Shown piece after piece: positions 28,232 through 36,289 of a stretch of DNA of 64,000 bases. This DNA is from Nitrobacter sp051535235 (lineage in GTDB: Bacteria; Pseudomonadota; Alphaproteobacteria; Rhizobiales; Xanthobacteraceae): positions 186,001 to 250,000 of the forward strand of contig NZ_JBPPLZ010000005.1 in NCBI RefSeq assembly GCF_051535235.1. The letters run 5' to 3'. The notes under the pieces are model-generated. The model made no database searches. It saw only the letters and a list, made by a program, of their open reading frames with translations, and had not been told where the DNA came from. Within the stretch, counting starts at the first letter, position 1. Every line of letters begins with the position of its first letter. Made by a program: the position numbers and the translations under genes.

Positions 28232-29934
28232 GCGAACAACCCGTGCAAGAACCAGCGGAACGTCCGGACTTCACGCCCGTAAGTTCCTTCGCGATAAAGC
28301 CAGTACCGCACGCCTTCCCTATCCTCGGCACGAAAATAATCACGCGTCAGCGCGCTGCCATCGGCGCGCGCGACTGCCACCTCGCCTTGTGGCGGATGCA
28401 GGCGCATGAATTCATCGTCGGGTTCGGGCGACAAGGGCTGCTCGCAGCGATTCCACCATTCCATGGCGATGCGTTCGGGTCCTTCGACGTGTGCAATGAG
28501 ACACTGGCGATGACGCCATTTGAACTGTGCCGGCGGTCCATCCGGAAACATCGCCGTCACCTCGATCGGCTCCGGCGGCGCAAACATGCGCAGCGGCCGC
28601 AGCGGCGGCTCGCCCTCGATACGCTCCAACCATTCGGCACGCATGGCCGCCGCAAGACTCTGTTGCGCCGGCACCGGGAACGACGCGCGCTCCGGAATGT
28701 GGGTGTCCTGCGGCAGATGCACGACGACGCGATGGCTGCCGATGCGGGCGGCAAGACGATCGACCAGCGCCGCCACCTCGTCATTGTCCCTGACATGCGT
28801 GTCGAGGTCGCGCTGCTCCTGTATCACGAGATCGGTCCGGACGGCGGACAGCCGCACCAGATCGAAGCCGAAACCGGGGTCGAGCGGATCGGCCAGCGCA
28901 TCGAGCCGCTCGCGGAACAGGCGATCGATGGTCTCGCCGCGCGTGACCGGACGTCCGGTCTCGACGGCAATGACGCGCACCGCGCCGTCGGTGCGGAAAA
29001 AACCTGCTTCCAGCCGCCGCGCTCCCTTGCCCTGTTTCTCCATCGCGGCGATGAGCGTGCGCGCAAGACCCGCCAGCGTCATCGCGATCGCGCCGTCGGT
29101 GGCGATCGGCTCGGCGAAGCGCCTCTCGACGATAAAATCCGGCAGCGGCTTGCGCGGGTTGATCGGCGCATCGCCCTGCCCCAGCGCCTGCTCCAGCAGC
29201 GCCGTGAACGCCGCCCCGAACCGCGCCGCGATCTCGTGGCGGCCGCGCGCGGCGACATCGCCGATGGTTTTCAGCCCGGCGCGGCGCAGCCCGCGCGTGA
29301 TCGCGTCATCCGCGCCAAGCGTGAACACTGGCAGCGCCGCAACCGCTCCTGCCTCCTCGCCGGGCGCAACGATCCGGCCATGGGCATGGCGCGTCAGCGC
29401 CCGCGCGCAGGCCGGCGTGCCGGCGATCGCCGCGCTGACGACAAAACCCTGCCGCGTCAGCGCGCCGCATAGAGCATTCATAAGCGCCGCTTCGCCGCCG
29501 AACAGATGCGCGCAGCCGGTGATGTCCAGAAGCAGACCATGCGGCGGATCGAGCGCCACCAGCGGCGTGAAGCGGTCGCACCAGTCGACGATGCCGTTCA
29601 GGGTTTTGCCGTCGGCCATCTCATCGGCATCGAACACGTCGATGTCGGGACAGATCGCGCGGGCATTGGCCAGCGGCAACCCGACCGCGAGACCAATCCG
29701 CGCGGCCGCGCCATCCAGCGCGGCGACGACCAGCGCATTGTTCTGTTTGGCGACGACGATGCGGGGGGATATCTCCTTCATTGCCGGGCTTGATTGCGAA
29801 GCACGATAGGCTTCACCCAGCCCGCCGGAGCGCAACAACTCGCGCGCGATCCGGTCGGTCGGCAGGCGCGGCAGCCACAGGCTGAGGATGCGTCTGTGCG
29901 TCACGGATCGAGACGTCACGGAAGAGGCACTCAT
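28228..29934 (-). CDS. imuB: Y-family-like DNA polymerase subunit ImuB
   Basis: ImuB is a catalytically dead Y-family relative that tethers DnaE2 and the beta clamp in SOS mutagenesis. The 568-residue protein begins RILSLWLPRLPTDRIARELL, and shows LANARAICPDIDVFDADEMA and DPPHGLLLDITGCAHLFGGE, the Y-family palm region, where the usual catalytic acidic pair is altered. The C-terminus ends KVRTFRW-like (REVRTFRWFLHGLFA). ATG 29934 is the earliest start with good family likeness and overlaps imuA by 122 bases; a GTG near the RILSLW segment would reduce the overlap. The stop overlaps the dnaE2 start by ATGA. Confidence 0.9.
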   Translation of the reverse strand: MSASSVTSRSVTHRRILSLWLPRLPTDRIARELLRSGGLGEAYRASQSSPAMKEISPRIVVAKQNNALVVAALDGAAARIGLAVGLPLANARAICPDIDVFDADEMADGKTLNGIVDWCDRFTPLVALDPPHGLLLDITGCAHLFGGEAALMNALCGALTRQGFVVSAAIAGTPACARALTRHAHGRIVAPGEEAGAVAALPVFTLGADDAITRGLRRAGLKTIGDVAARGRHEIAARFGAAFTALLEQALGQGDAPINPRKPLPDFIVERRFAEPIATDGAIAMTLAGLARTLIAAMEKQGKGARRLEAGFFRTDGAVRVIAVETGRPVTRGETIDRLFRERLDALADPLDPGFGFDLVRLSAVRTDLVIQEQRDLDTHVRDNDEVAALVDRLAARIGSHRVVVHLPQDTHIPERASFPVPAQQSLAAAMRAEWLERIEGEPPLRPLRMFAPPEPIEVTAMFPDGPPAQFKWRHRQCLIAHVEGPERIAMEWWNRCEQPLSPEPDDEFMRLHPPQGEVAVARADGSALTRDYFRAEDREGVRYWLYREGTYGREVRTFRWFLHGLFA

Positions 29935-30625
29935 CACATTTCCACTCCATGATCCATTGGCCGGTCCGGCCATGACGATTGCGGACAAGCTGCGTCTCGA
30001 ACACGGGCGCGCCCCACGTCTGCCACGCCGCGCATGGCGGCGAGCGCGCCGGGCGCACGATCCACCGCGTCTCCGCTGTCGAAGGCAACGGCGTCGCCGC
30101 CACCCGCAGAAGCAGCCCGGTAACCCCGGAGGTCCCCGCCGCCAGCGTCAGCCTGCGGCTGGCGACAAGATCGAGCAGACGCGTCTCGCCCCATATCTCC
30201 ATGACCACGGCACCGAGCGCATCGCAGGCCAGCGCATCGGCCGCCGTCCGCAACGCGCTCTCCACATCTGATGCATGGACCGTCACCAACAGACACGGAT
30301 CGAGACCGAACTCGCGCCATCCGCGCATCGACAGCGCACCGGATTCGCGCGCGGCAAAATCCTGCCGCACCCAGAGCAGCGGCCGGTTTGCGCATATCCG
30401 CTGCGCAAGACCCGCGATGAAGCCGCTCGCCGCCGCGCCGTGCCGCCCTTCCGCGAACACCTCGTGCACGGCGCCACGCGCAAGCCCGCCCTGCAGCTCG
30501 GCATCCGCCTCGTCATGACCGAGCGCGGCCCGGCCCGGCATTCCGCCGCCGTGACCGGCCTCGATGCGCGCGATGCGGTCGCGCAGACGCGCAAGCGTCT
30601 CTGCGCTGCTCCGGTTTCCAGTCAT
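29813..30625 (-). CDS. imuA: ImuA (RecA-like SOS mutagenesis protein)
   Basis: The 270-residue protein is the first gene of the mutasome operon. It has the helical start TLARLRDRIARIEAG, a RecA-related core (GAVHEVFAEGRHGAAASGFI, PLLWVRQDFAARESGALSMRG), EIWGETRLLDLVASRRL and the WKCDECLFRD segment typical near the ImuA C-terminus. There is no strict Walker A motif, as in other ImuA proteins. ATG 30625 was selected over the longer frame to 30667 because family likeness starts there. A LexA box lies 45 bases upstream. Its C-terminal 40 codons overlap imuB in another frame. Confidence 0.88.
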   Translation of the reverse strand: MTGNRSSAETLARLRDRIARIEAGHGGGMPGRAALGHDEADAELQGGLARGAVHEVFAEGRHGAAASGFIAGLAQRICANRPLLWVRQDFAARESGALSMRGWREFGLDPCLLVTVHASDVESALRTAADALACDALGAVVMEIWGETRLLDLVASRRLTLAAGTSGVTGLLLRVAATPLPSTAETRWIVRPARSPPCAAWQTWGAPVFETQLVRNRHGRTGQWIMEWKCDECLFRDVSIRDAQTHPQPVAAAPADRPDRARVVALRRAG

Positions 30626-30669
30626 GATCACAATCCGCCCGTGACAATGAACTCGCGGCGGAGTCAATT

Positions 30670-30684
30670 GTTCACGTTATGTTC
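30670..30684. promoter_or_regulatory. alphaproteobacterial LexA (SOS) box
   Basis: GTTC at 30670-30673 and GTTC at 30681-30684 are separated by exactly 7 bases, matching the alphaproteobacterial LexA site GTTC-N7-GTTC. It lies 45 bases ahead of imuA and 147 bases before the chosen udgX start, so it should control the mutasome and possibly udgX. A TATAAT hexamer begins at 30685. Confidence 0.85.
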
Positions 30685-30831
30685 TATAATAAGCTCACCA
30701 GGCGGCCGGGAGTCAACCAGCTTTTCGCACACGATTTTAGCTCACGAATCCAAAGGCATCAAAGGAACGCCGGGCAGCGTCCGGAATTGCCTCAAGGGTT
30801 TTCCGTGGCAAACCCGACAGCGGAGACGCCC

Positions 30832-31446
30832 ATGACCGCCCCGCAGCTCTCCCTCCCGCGTCTGCGCGAAGAAGCCGCCGGATGCCGTGCCTGTCCGCTC
30901 TGGAAGAACGCGACGCAGACCGTGTTCGGCGAAGGGCCGGCGCCTGCGCCGATCATGCTGGTGGGCGAGCAGCCCGGCGACAAGGAAGACCTCGTGGGAA
31001 AACCGTTCGTCGGACCCGCCGGCCAGATGCTCGACCGCGCGCTGAAAGAAGCCGGTATCGATCGCGGAAAGGTCTACGTGACGAACGCGGTGAAGCATTT
31101 CAAATTCGTGCCGCGCGGCAAGATCCGGCTGCACCAGAAACCCAACACGGCTGAGATCAGAGCCTGTCGCCAGTGGTATGAACGCGAACTCGCCACCGTC
31201 AAACCCAGGCTCGTGGTGGCGATGGGCGCAACCGCAGCGCAAAGCGTTTTCGGCAGGATCACGCCGATCAACAAGAACCGCGGCCGGCTGATCGAGACGA
31301 ACGACGGGCACAAGGCGCTGGTGACGGTACACCCGTCCTATCTCCTGCGGGTGCCCGAGGAGGATGCGAGAGCGCGCGAATACGAACGTTTTGTCGACGA
31401 CCTGAAAATCGCCGCAACGCAACTGAGCCGCGACAAGGCGGCGTGA
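30832..31446 (+). CDS. udgX: UdgX-family uracil-DNA binding / cross-linking protein
   Basis: UdgX proteins are family-4-like uracil-DNA glycosylases that bind uracil in DNA covalently through a loop histidine. The 204-residue product has MLVGEQPGDKEDLVGKPFVG (motif A), AGIDRGKVYVTNAVKHFKF and the loop KIRLHQKP, with His101 at the cross-linking position; the usual loop is KRRIH. The TVHPSYLLR motif closes the active site. I chose ATG 30832 for its length (209 in the mycobacterial protein); GTG 30805 and ATG 30679 extend it. It is divergent from imuA over the LexA box. Confidence 0.88.
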   Translation: MTAPQLSLPRLREEAAGCRACPLWKNATQTVFGEGPAPAPIMLVGEQPGDKEDLVGKPFVGPAGQMLDRALKEAGIDRGKVYVTNAVKHFKFVPRGKIRLHQKPNTAEIRACRQWYERELATVKPRLVVAMGATAAQSVFGRITPINKNRGRLIETNDGHKALVTVHPSYLLRVPEEDARAREYERFVDDLKIAATQLSRDKAA

Positions 31447-31457
31447 AGCAGATCGAC

Positions 31458-31489
31458 CCGTCATCGGCGGCCATAGCCGCCGATGACGG
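31458..31489. terminator. bidirectional hairpin between udgX and the ferritin-like gene
   Basis: Bases 31458-31470 and 31477-31489 form a perfect 13-bp stem with a 6-base loop, 12 bases after the udgX stop and 15 before the 3' end of the convergent gene. It may terminate both; the T-run (cctttccc) is poor. Confidence 0.65.
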
Positions 31490-31503
31490 CCTTTCCCGAA
31501 AAA

Positions 31504-32001
31504 TCAGGCAGCCAATGCCTCGGAGTTGACACCGGCTTCGGCCAGCGCCGTCAGATCCTTGTCGGTCTTGCGTTCCTGCTGCAACGTTTCATCGATCAGC
31601 TTGACGGCATCCTTCATGCCAAGCCGGACCGCCCACGCCTTCATCGTTCCGTAGCGCGCCATCTCGTAATGTTCCACCGCCTGCGCTGCCGCAAGCAGGC
31701 CCGCGTCCAGCGCCTCGGTGCCCTTGTATTCCTCCATGACTTCCTTGCCTTCCTCAAGGAGACCGAGAATGGCATCGCAGGTCTTGCCCTTGGCCGGCTT
31801 TTCCATCAGCTCGAAAATTCGTTCCAGGCGCTCGACCTGGCCTTCGGTCTCGTCATGGTGTTTTTCGAAAGCCGCCCGCAATTTGTCGGATGTCGCCGCC
31901 TTCGCCATCTTGGGCAGCGCTTTCAGGATCTGCTTTTCAGCAAAGTAGATGTCCTTGAGCTGATCAAGGAACAGGTCGTGAAGATCCTTGTCTTTCGTCA
32001 T
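31504..32001 (-). CDS. DUF892 (YciE/YciF) ferritin-like stress protein
   Basis: The 165-residue protein is a four-helix bundle of the DUF892 group: DLHDLFLDQLKDIYFAEKQI, ALPKMAKAATSDKLRAAFEKH, HDETEGQVERLERIFELM, and VEHYEMARYGTMKAWAVRLG, with carboxylate/histidine positions in helices 1, 2 and 4 (Glu, His-Glu, Glu-His). Relatives are cytoplasmic and induced by osmotic or general stress. A perfect EcfG-type promoter sits 40 bases upstream of ATG 32001. It is convergent with udgX. Confidence 0.9.
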   Translation of the reverse strand: MTKDKDLHDLFLDQLKDIYFAEKQILKALPKMAKAATSDKLRAAFEKHHDETEGQVERLERIFELMEKPAKGKTCDAILGLLEEGKEVMEEYKGTEALDAGLLAAAQAVEHYEMARYGTMKAWAVRLGMKDAVKLIDETLQQERKTDKDLTALAEAGVNSEALAA

Positions 32002-32040
32002 TGTAGCCTCGCGCGGTTGGAGGGGAAATTCCCGCTTCCT

Positions 32041-32065
32041 AACGCGACGTGACGGGCTATGTTCC
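32041..32065 (-). promoter_or_regulatory. EcfG-type general stress promoter of the ferritin-like gene
   Basis: On the minus strand the sequence reads GGAAC-N16-CGTT (-35 at 32065-32061, -10 at 32044-32041), the exact consensus of the alphaproteobacterial general stress sigma EcfG. The -10 box ends 40 bases before the start codon, giving a leader of about 33 bases. It lies in the gap between the stress gene and the 3' end of the M20 gene. Confidence 0.85.
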
Positions 32066-32090
32066 TGGGACCCTGCAAGAGCGTGGCCGC

Positions 32091-33263
32091 TCAGGCGGCG
32101 AGCATGTTCTCGACCAGCCTGATCCAGTACGAGGTGCCGTAGACGATGGCGTCGTCGTTGAAGTTGTAGGCTGGATGATGCAGGCCCGCGCTGTCGCCAT
32201 TGCCGACGAAGATGAAGGCGCCGGGCCGGGCTTCCAGCATGTAGGCGAAATCCTCCGCGCCCATCATCGGAGGCGTCTCGTGCACATTGCCCTCGCCTGC
32301 GATTTCGCTGGCGATCTTCGTCGCGGTTTCGGTCTGCCGGACGTGATTGACCGTGACCGGATAGCCGCGACCGAACCTGACATCGATCCTTGTTCCACTC
32401 GTCAGCGCCACGCCGGCGGCGACCTCTCGTATCCGTTTCTCCATCTGGTCGCGCACGTCGGCCTTAAGCGTTCGGACGGTCCCGCCGAGTTCGACGGTCT
32501 GCGGGATGACGTTGCGGGTATTGCCGGCATGGAACTCGCATACCGAGATCACGGCGGATTCCAGCGGATCGACGTTGCGCGACACGATCGATTGCAGGGC
32601 GACGACAAGCTGTGATCCGGCCAGCACCGGATCGATGCAGAGATGCGGCCGTGCGGCGTGGCCGCCGTGCCCCTCGATCCGGAAATCGACGGCGTCGGTC
32701 GCCGCCATGATCGGACCCGGCCGGATGGCGAAGGAACCGAGCGGGACGCCCGGAAGGTTATGCATGCCGTAGACCTGATCGATCCTGAAACGGTCCATCA
32801 AACCGTCCTTGATCATCGCAGCCGCGCCGGCGCCGCCCTCCTCCGCCGGCTGGAAGATCACGACGGCCTCGCCGGCGAAATTCCGCGTCTCAGCGAGATA
32901 GCGCGCGGCGCCGAGCAGCATCGCGGTGTGGCCGTCATGGCCGCAGGCATGCATCTTGCCGGGCGTCTTCGATGAGTAAGGCAGGTTGGTTTCCTCGTGA
33001 ATCGGCAGCGCATCCATGTCCGCGCGCAGGCCTATCACCCTGATCCCGCCATCGGCGGCAGGCTTCCTGCCCTTGATGACACCGACGACGCCGGTCCGGC
33101 CGAGTCCGGTCGCAACCTCGTCACAGCCGAACTCCCGCAAGCGGTCCGCCACGAACGCCGCGGTGCGGCGCACGTCGTACAGCAGTTCCGGATGCTCGTG
33201 GATGTCCCGACGCCAGTCAGCGATATCGGATTGCAGATCGGCAACGCGGTTGACGATGGGCAT
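32091..33263 (-). CDS. M20-family amidohydrolase (hippurate / N-acyl amino acid hydrolase-like)
   Basis: A 390-residue metallopeptidase-like amidohydrolase. Visible metal and catalytic segments are LRADMDALPIHEETNLPYSS, MHACGHDGHTAMLLGAARYL, IFQPAEEGGAGAAAMI and a C-terminal MMGAEDFAYMLEARPGAFIF; a lid domain lies between about residues 180-295. The family cleaves N-acyl or N-benzoyl amino acids (hippurate, indole-acetyl-amino acids), and the natural substrate cannot be called. No signal peptide. It is a single gene; the next gene on its strand begins after an EcfG promoter. Confidence 0.92.
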   Translation of the reverse strand: MPIVNRVADLQSDIADWRRDIHEHPELLYDVRRTAAFVADRLREFGCDEVATGLGRTGVVGVIKGRKPAADGGIRVIGLRADMDALPIHEETNLPYSSKTPGKMHACGHDGHTAMLLGAARYLAETRNFAGEAVVIFQPAEEGGAGAAAMIKDGLMDRFRIDQVYGMHNLPGVPLGSFAIRPGPIMAATDAVDFRIEGHGGHAARPHLCIDPVLAGSQLVVALQSIVSRNVDPLESAVISVCEFHAGNTRNVIPQTVELGGTVRTLKADVRDQMEKRIREVAAGVALTSGTRIDVRFGRGYPVTVNHVRQTETATKIASEIAGEGNVHETPPMMGAEDFAYMLEARPGAFIFVGNGDSAGLHHPAYNFNDDAIVYGTSYWIRLVENMLAA

Positions 33264-33500
33264 GGCGGGGTTCCGGTGGGCCGGGAGTGAATTCTATCTG
33301 TTACCCTCTTACCATGACGCAATGGGCGGCCCAATACGCTGATTTTTGTGCCGATCGACGCCGCCTGCCATGGACTATCCAAGTCGTCGGTAACGGTTTC
33401 GTCATCCGCACCCAAACAGATACTCAAAAACGCGCGGGAATAACTCCGCATGTTCCACGATCAGGTCTGCATGCCCAATGACGGGCGTGGGAGACCTCCG

Positions 33501-34448
33501 ATGAGCCGCAACCACAATCACGACGGCGACGGTGTCAGCCGCCGCAAGGTGCTTGAATGCATGACATGGGCCGGCACGGGCGTGCTCTGGACCATTGCCG
33601 GCGGCGTGCCGCGATCGCTCGGCATCGTCGGATCGGCGCAAGCCGCGGAAGCATCCGCGTCCGCCCCCACCTTCCTGCAGATCAGCGACAGCCATGTCGG
33701 CTTCGACAAGGCTGCCAACCCGCACGCGCTCGCAACGCTCGAAGAGGCGATCGGCAAGATCAAGACGCTGCCGGCGAAGCCGTCCTTCATGATCCACACC
33801 GGCGACATCACCCACCTGTCGAAAGCCTCCGAATTCGACGACGCCGAACGCATCATCTCGCAGTCGCGGCTCGACGTTCACTATGTGCCCGGCGAGCACG
33901 ACTTCATCGACGAGGAAGTCAAGCTGTACCGCGAGCGCTACGGTCGCGGCACCAAGGGCGCGGGCTGGTATTCGTTCGACGCCAATGGCGTGCATTTCAT
34001 CGGCCTCGTCAACGTCGTCGATCTCAAAGCCGGCGGTCTCGGCAACCTCGGCGCGGAACAACTGACGTGGCTCGCGGACGACCTGACAGGCCGCTCGAAT
34101 TCGCAGCCGATCGTGGTGTTCGCGCATATTCCGTTGTGGAGCGTCTATCCGACCTGGGGCTGGGGCACCGACGACGGCGCGCGGGCGCTCGACCTGCTCA
34201 AGAGTTTCGGCTCGGTGACCGTGTTGAACGGCCACATCCACCAGGTGATGCAGAAGGTCGAAGGCAACGTCACCTTCCATACCGCGCGCTCGACCGCCTT
34301 CCCGCAGCCCGCGCCGGGCACCGCGCCCTCGCCCGGGCCGATGAAGGTCGCCGACGACAGACTGCGCAGCCTGCTCGGCATCGCCAGCATCGTCTTCAAA
34401 CCCGGCGAGGAGCGCCTCGCCATCATCGATACGCCGCTACAAGGGTAA
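33501..34448 (+). CDS. Tat-exported metallophosphoesterase
   Basis: The 315-residue product starts MSRNHNHDGDGVSRRKVLEC, a twin-arginine motif, followed by a hydrophobic stretch and an AQAAEA cut site. The calcineurin-like fold is shown by LQISDSHVGFDKAANP, IHTGDITHLSKASEFDD, GEHDF, FAHIPLW and NGHIHQVMQK, the five metal-binding motifs in order. ATG 33501 lies after ggagacctcc; ATG 33450 is too far from the signal. It is followed after 7 bases by the cupredoxin gene, so the two and the sigma pair behind them form one unit. The substrate is unknown. Confidence 0.88.
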   Translation: MSRNHNHDGDGVSRRKVLECMTWAGTGVLWTIAGGVPRSLGIVGSAQAAEASASAPTFLQISDSHVGFDKAANPHALATLEEAIGKIKTLPAKPSFMIHTGDITHLSKASEFDDAERIISQSRLDVHYVPGEHDFIDEEVKLYRERYGRGTKGAGWYSFDANGVHFIGLVNVVDLKAGGLGNLGAEQLTWLADDLTGRSNSQPIVVFAHIPLWSVYPTWGWGTDDGARALDLLKSFGSVTVLNGHIHQVMQKVEGNVTFHTARSTAFPQPAPGTAPSPGPMKVADDRLRSLLGIASIVFKPGEERLAIIDTPLQG

Positions 34449-34455
34449 GGGTCGT

Positions 34456-34785
34456 ATGATGTCCCTGAACTTGCGCACGAGCGCCGTCCGGCTTGCAGTG
34501 GCTGCCGCGCTTGCAATGCAAATATCCGCTGCCCATTGCGAGGAGGTGTCGGTGACGATCGACAACTTCACCTTCGAACCGGCGCAACTGACGGTGAAGG
34601 CCGGCACCACCGTGACGTGGACCAACCGTGACGACATTCCGCATACGGTCGTTTCCGCCGGCAACTTCCGCTCCAAGGCGCTGGATACCGACGACACATA
34701 CTCGTTCACCTTCACCAGCGCCGGCGACTACACATATTTTTGCTCGCTGCACCCGCATATGGTGGGACTGATCAAGGTTGAGTAA
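34456..34785 (+). CDS. periplasmic cupredoxin (amicyanin/plastocyanin-like)
   Basis: The 109-residue protein has a signal peptide (residues 1-28) and a type I copper fold. Copper ligands are visible: His in DDIPHTVV, then Cys, His and Met in YFCSLHPHM, the amicyanin-like CxxHxxM spacing variant. It probably carries electrons or detoxifies oxidants in the periplasm. It lies between the Tat phosphoesterase (7 bases) and the ECF sigma factor on the same strand. Confidence 0.9.
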   Translation: MMSLNLRTSAVRLAVAAALAMQISAAHCEEVSVTIDNFTFEPAQLTVKAGTTVTWTNRDDIPHTVVSAGNFRSKALDTDDTYSFTFTSAGDYTYFCSLHPHMVGLIKVE

Positions 34786-34861
34786 CAGCCAAAAGCAAGG
34801 CATCACCTTGGGGCTCAGGCAGCGCCCCGCTGCCCGAGCCCACCCGGCTGCGAACACCACG

Positions 34862-35425
34862 ATGCTGTTTGGTTCACCCGGAGACGATCAGACAAAAGCG
34901 CAGCGCTTTCGCGACGCGGCCCTGCCCTATCTCGACGACGTCTACACTGTCGCGCGCTATCTCCTGCGCGATTCCGCCGACGCCGAGGACGCCGTGCAGG
35001 AATGCTATCTGCGCGCATTGAAGCATTTCGACACTTACCGCGGTCCGGCGATGAAGCCATGGCTGCTCGCGATCCTGCGCAATGTCTGCCATGCGGAATT
35101 CGCTCGCCGCGCCAGGTCGGCCGCAACGACCATCGATGACCTGCCCGAAAGCGCCGAGGCCACCGCACCGCTGTGGCGTGAAGCACAGGACACACCGGAA
35201 GCACAGGCATTGCAAAAACGCGATGCGAATGCGATCCGGCGGATGATCGCAGCACTGCCAGAACCGTTTCACGAGACGTTGGTCCTGCGCGAAATCCAGA
35301 ATCTGTCCTATCGCGAGATCGCCGAGATTGTCGATGCGCCGGTCGGCACCGTCATGTCACGGCTCGCGCGGGCGCGCGCCATGCTGCGGTCGGCGTGGCT
35401 TGCGGAAGAGGAGCCATCCAGATGA
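34862..35425 (+). CDS. ECF-family RNA polymerase sigma factor (cupredoxin cluster)
   Basis: The 187-residue sigma factor has region 2 (YLDDVYTVARYLLRDSADAE then VQECYLRALKHFDTYRG) and region 4 (IAALPEPFHETLVLREIQNL, SYREIAEIVDAPVGTVMSRL). ATG 34862 gives a normal length; the frame is open from TTG 34778 right after the cupredoxin stop, adding 28 poorly conserved residues. Its stop overlaps the anti-sigma start by ATGA, so the pair is translationally coupled. Confidence 0.92.
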   Translation: MLFGSPGDDQTKAQRFRDAALPYLDDVYTVARYLLRDSADAEDAVQECYLRALKHFDTYRGPAMKPWLLAILRNVCHAEFARRARSAATTIDDLPESAEATAPLWREAQDTPEAQALQKRDANAIRRMIAALPEPFHETLVLREIQNLSYREIAEIVDAPVGTVMSRLARARAMLRSAWLAEEEPSR

Positions 35426-36183
35426 CCTGCGATGAAGCAGATATTCTTCTGCACGCGCTGATCGACGGCGAACTCGATGCCGGTCACGCGCGCGAGGTCG
35501 AAAACCATATCTCCACCTGCGCGCGCTGCGCGGCCGCGCTCAGGACCTACCGCGACATGAAGGCAGCCATTGCGACGGCGGACATGCGCTTCACCGCGCC
35601 TGCGCACTTGCGCCAGCGGATCGAGGCGGCCATGCCGCAGTCGCGCGGCACCAGCCGCCGCTCGGTGCTTGCAGGTTTCGCCCTCGGTTCCGCCGTCTCC
35701 GCGATTGCGGCGACCGGCATCGTCGCGATCATGCTGCGCAACGACGACGAACAGCGTATCGCCTCCGAGATCGTATCGGCGCATCTGCGATCACTGCAGG
35801 CGGGACATCTGACCGACGTGCTCTCGACCGACCAGCACACGGTCAAACCGTGGTTCAACGGGCGGCTCGATGTATCGCCGCCGGTGATCGACCTGACGGC
35901 GCTCGGCTTTACGCTGATCGGCGGACGGCTCGATTACATCGATGGGCGAGCCATCGGCGCGGTCGTCTACAAGCGGCGCGCGCACGTCATCAATCTCTTC
36001 GTCGCACAGACACCAAATGCCACCCATAGCCCCGCGCGCACCGAGGATGTGCAGGGCTTCAACATCCGACGCTGGCGCGACCACGGTCTGAATTTCTGGG
36101 CGGTGAGCGATCTCAATGCCGACGAGCTTGCCGAATTCAGCGACAAGTTCGAAAAGGCGATGCAGGCGAACGGGAACGGTTAG
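35422..36183 (+). CDS. zinc-finger (zf-HC2) anti-sigma factor
   Basis: The 253-residue product starts MTCDEADILLHALIDGELDA and shows the zinc motif HISTCARCAAAL (HxxxCxxC plus the upstream Cys). A membrane helix (VLAGFALGSAVSAIAATGIV, about residues 80-99) is followed by a 150-residue outer domain ending RWRDHGLNFWAVSDLNADEL, similar to anti-sigma sensors in Rhizobiales. It should bind the upstream sigma factor and release it on an envelope or oxidative signal; the cupredoxin and phosphoesterase are plausible parts of its regulon. ATG 35422 overlaps the sigma stop. Confidence 0.9.
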   Translation: MTCDEADILLHALIDGELDAGHAREVENHISTCARCAAALRTYRDMKAAIATADMRFTAPAHLRQRIEAAMPQSRGTSRRSVLAGFALGSAVSAIAATGIVAIMLRNDDEQRIASEIVSAHLRSLQAGHLTDVLSTDQHTVKPWFNGRLDVSPPVIDLTALGFTLIGGRLDYIDGRAIGAVVYKRRAHVINLFVAQTPNATHSPARTEDVQGFNIRRWRDHGLNFWAVSDLNADELAEFSDKFEKAMQANGNG

Positions 36184-36230
36184 AACATGATCCCGAAAAG
36201 TGGAAACCGGTTTTCGGAAAAGATCATGCT
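36183..36230. repeat. palindromic repeat after the anti-sigma gene
   Basis: gaacatgatcccgaaaag near 36183-36200 is an inverted copy (with changes) of ttttcggaaaagatcatgct at 36211-36230, around tggaaaccgg. It is a dispersed repeat of this bacterial group and may act as the terminator for the cluster. Confidence 0.75.
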
Positions 36231-36289
36231 CAAACAATAAAGATAAGCGACGAGTCTGATTCAGCGCAGTTGAAACCAGACTCCAAGCA

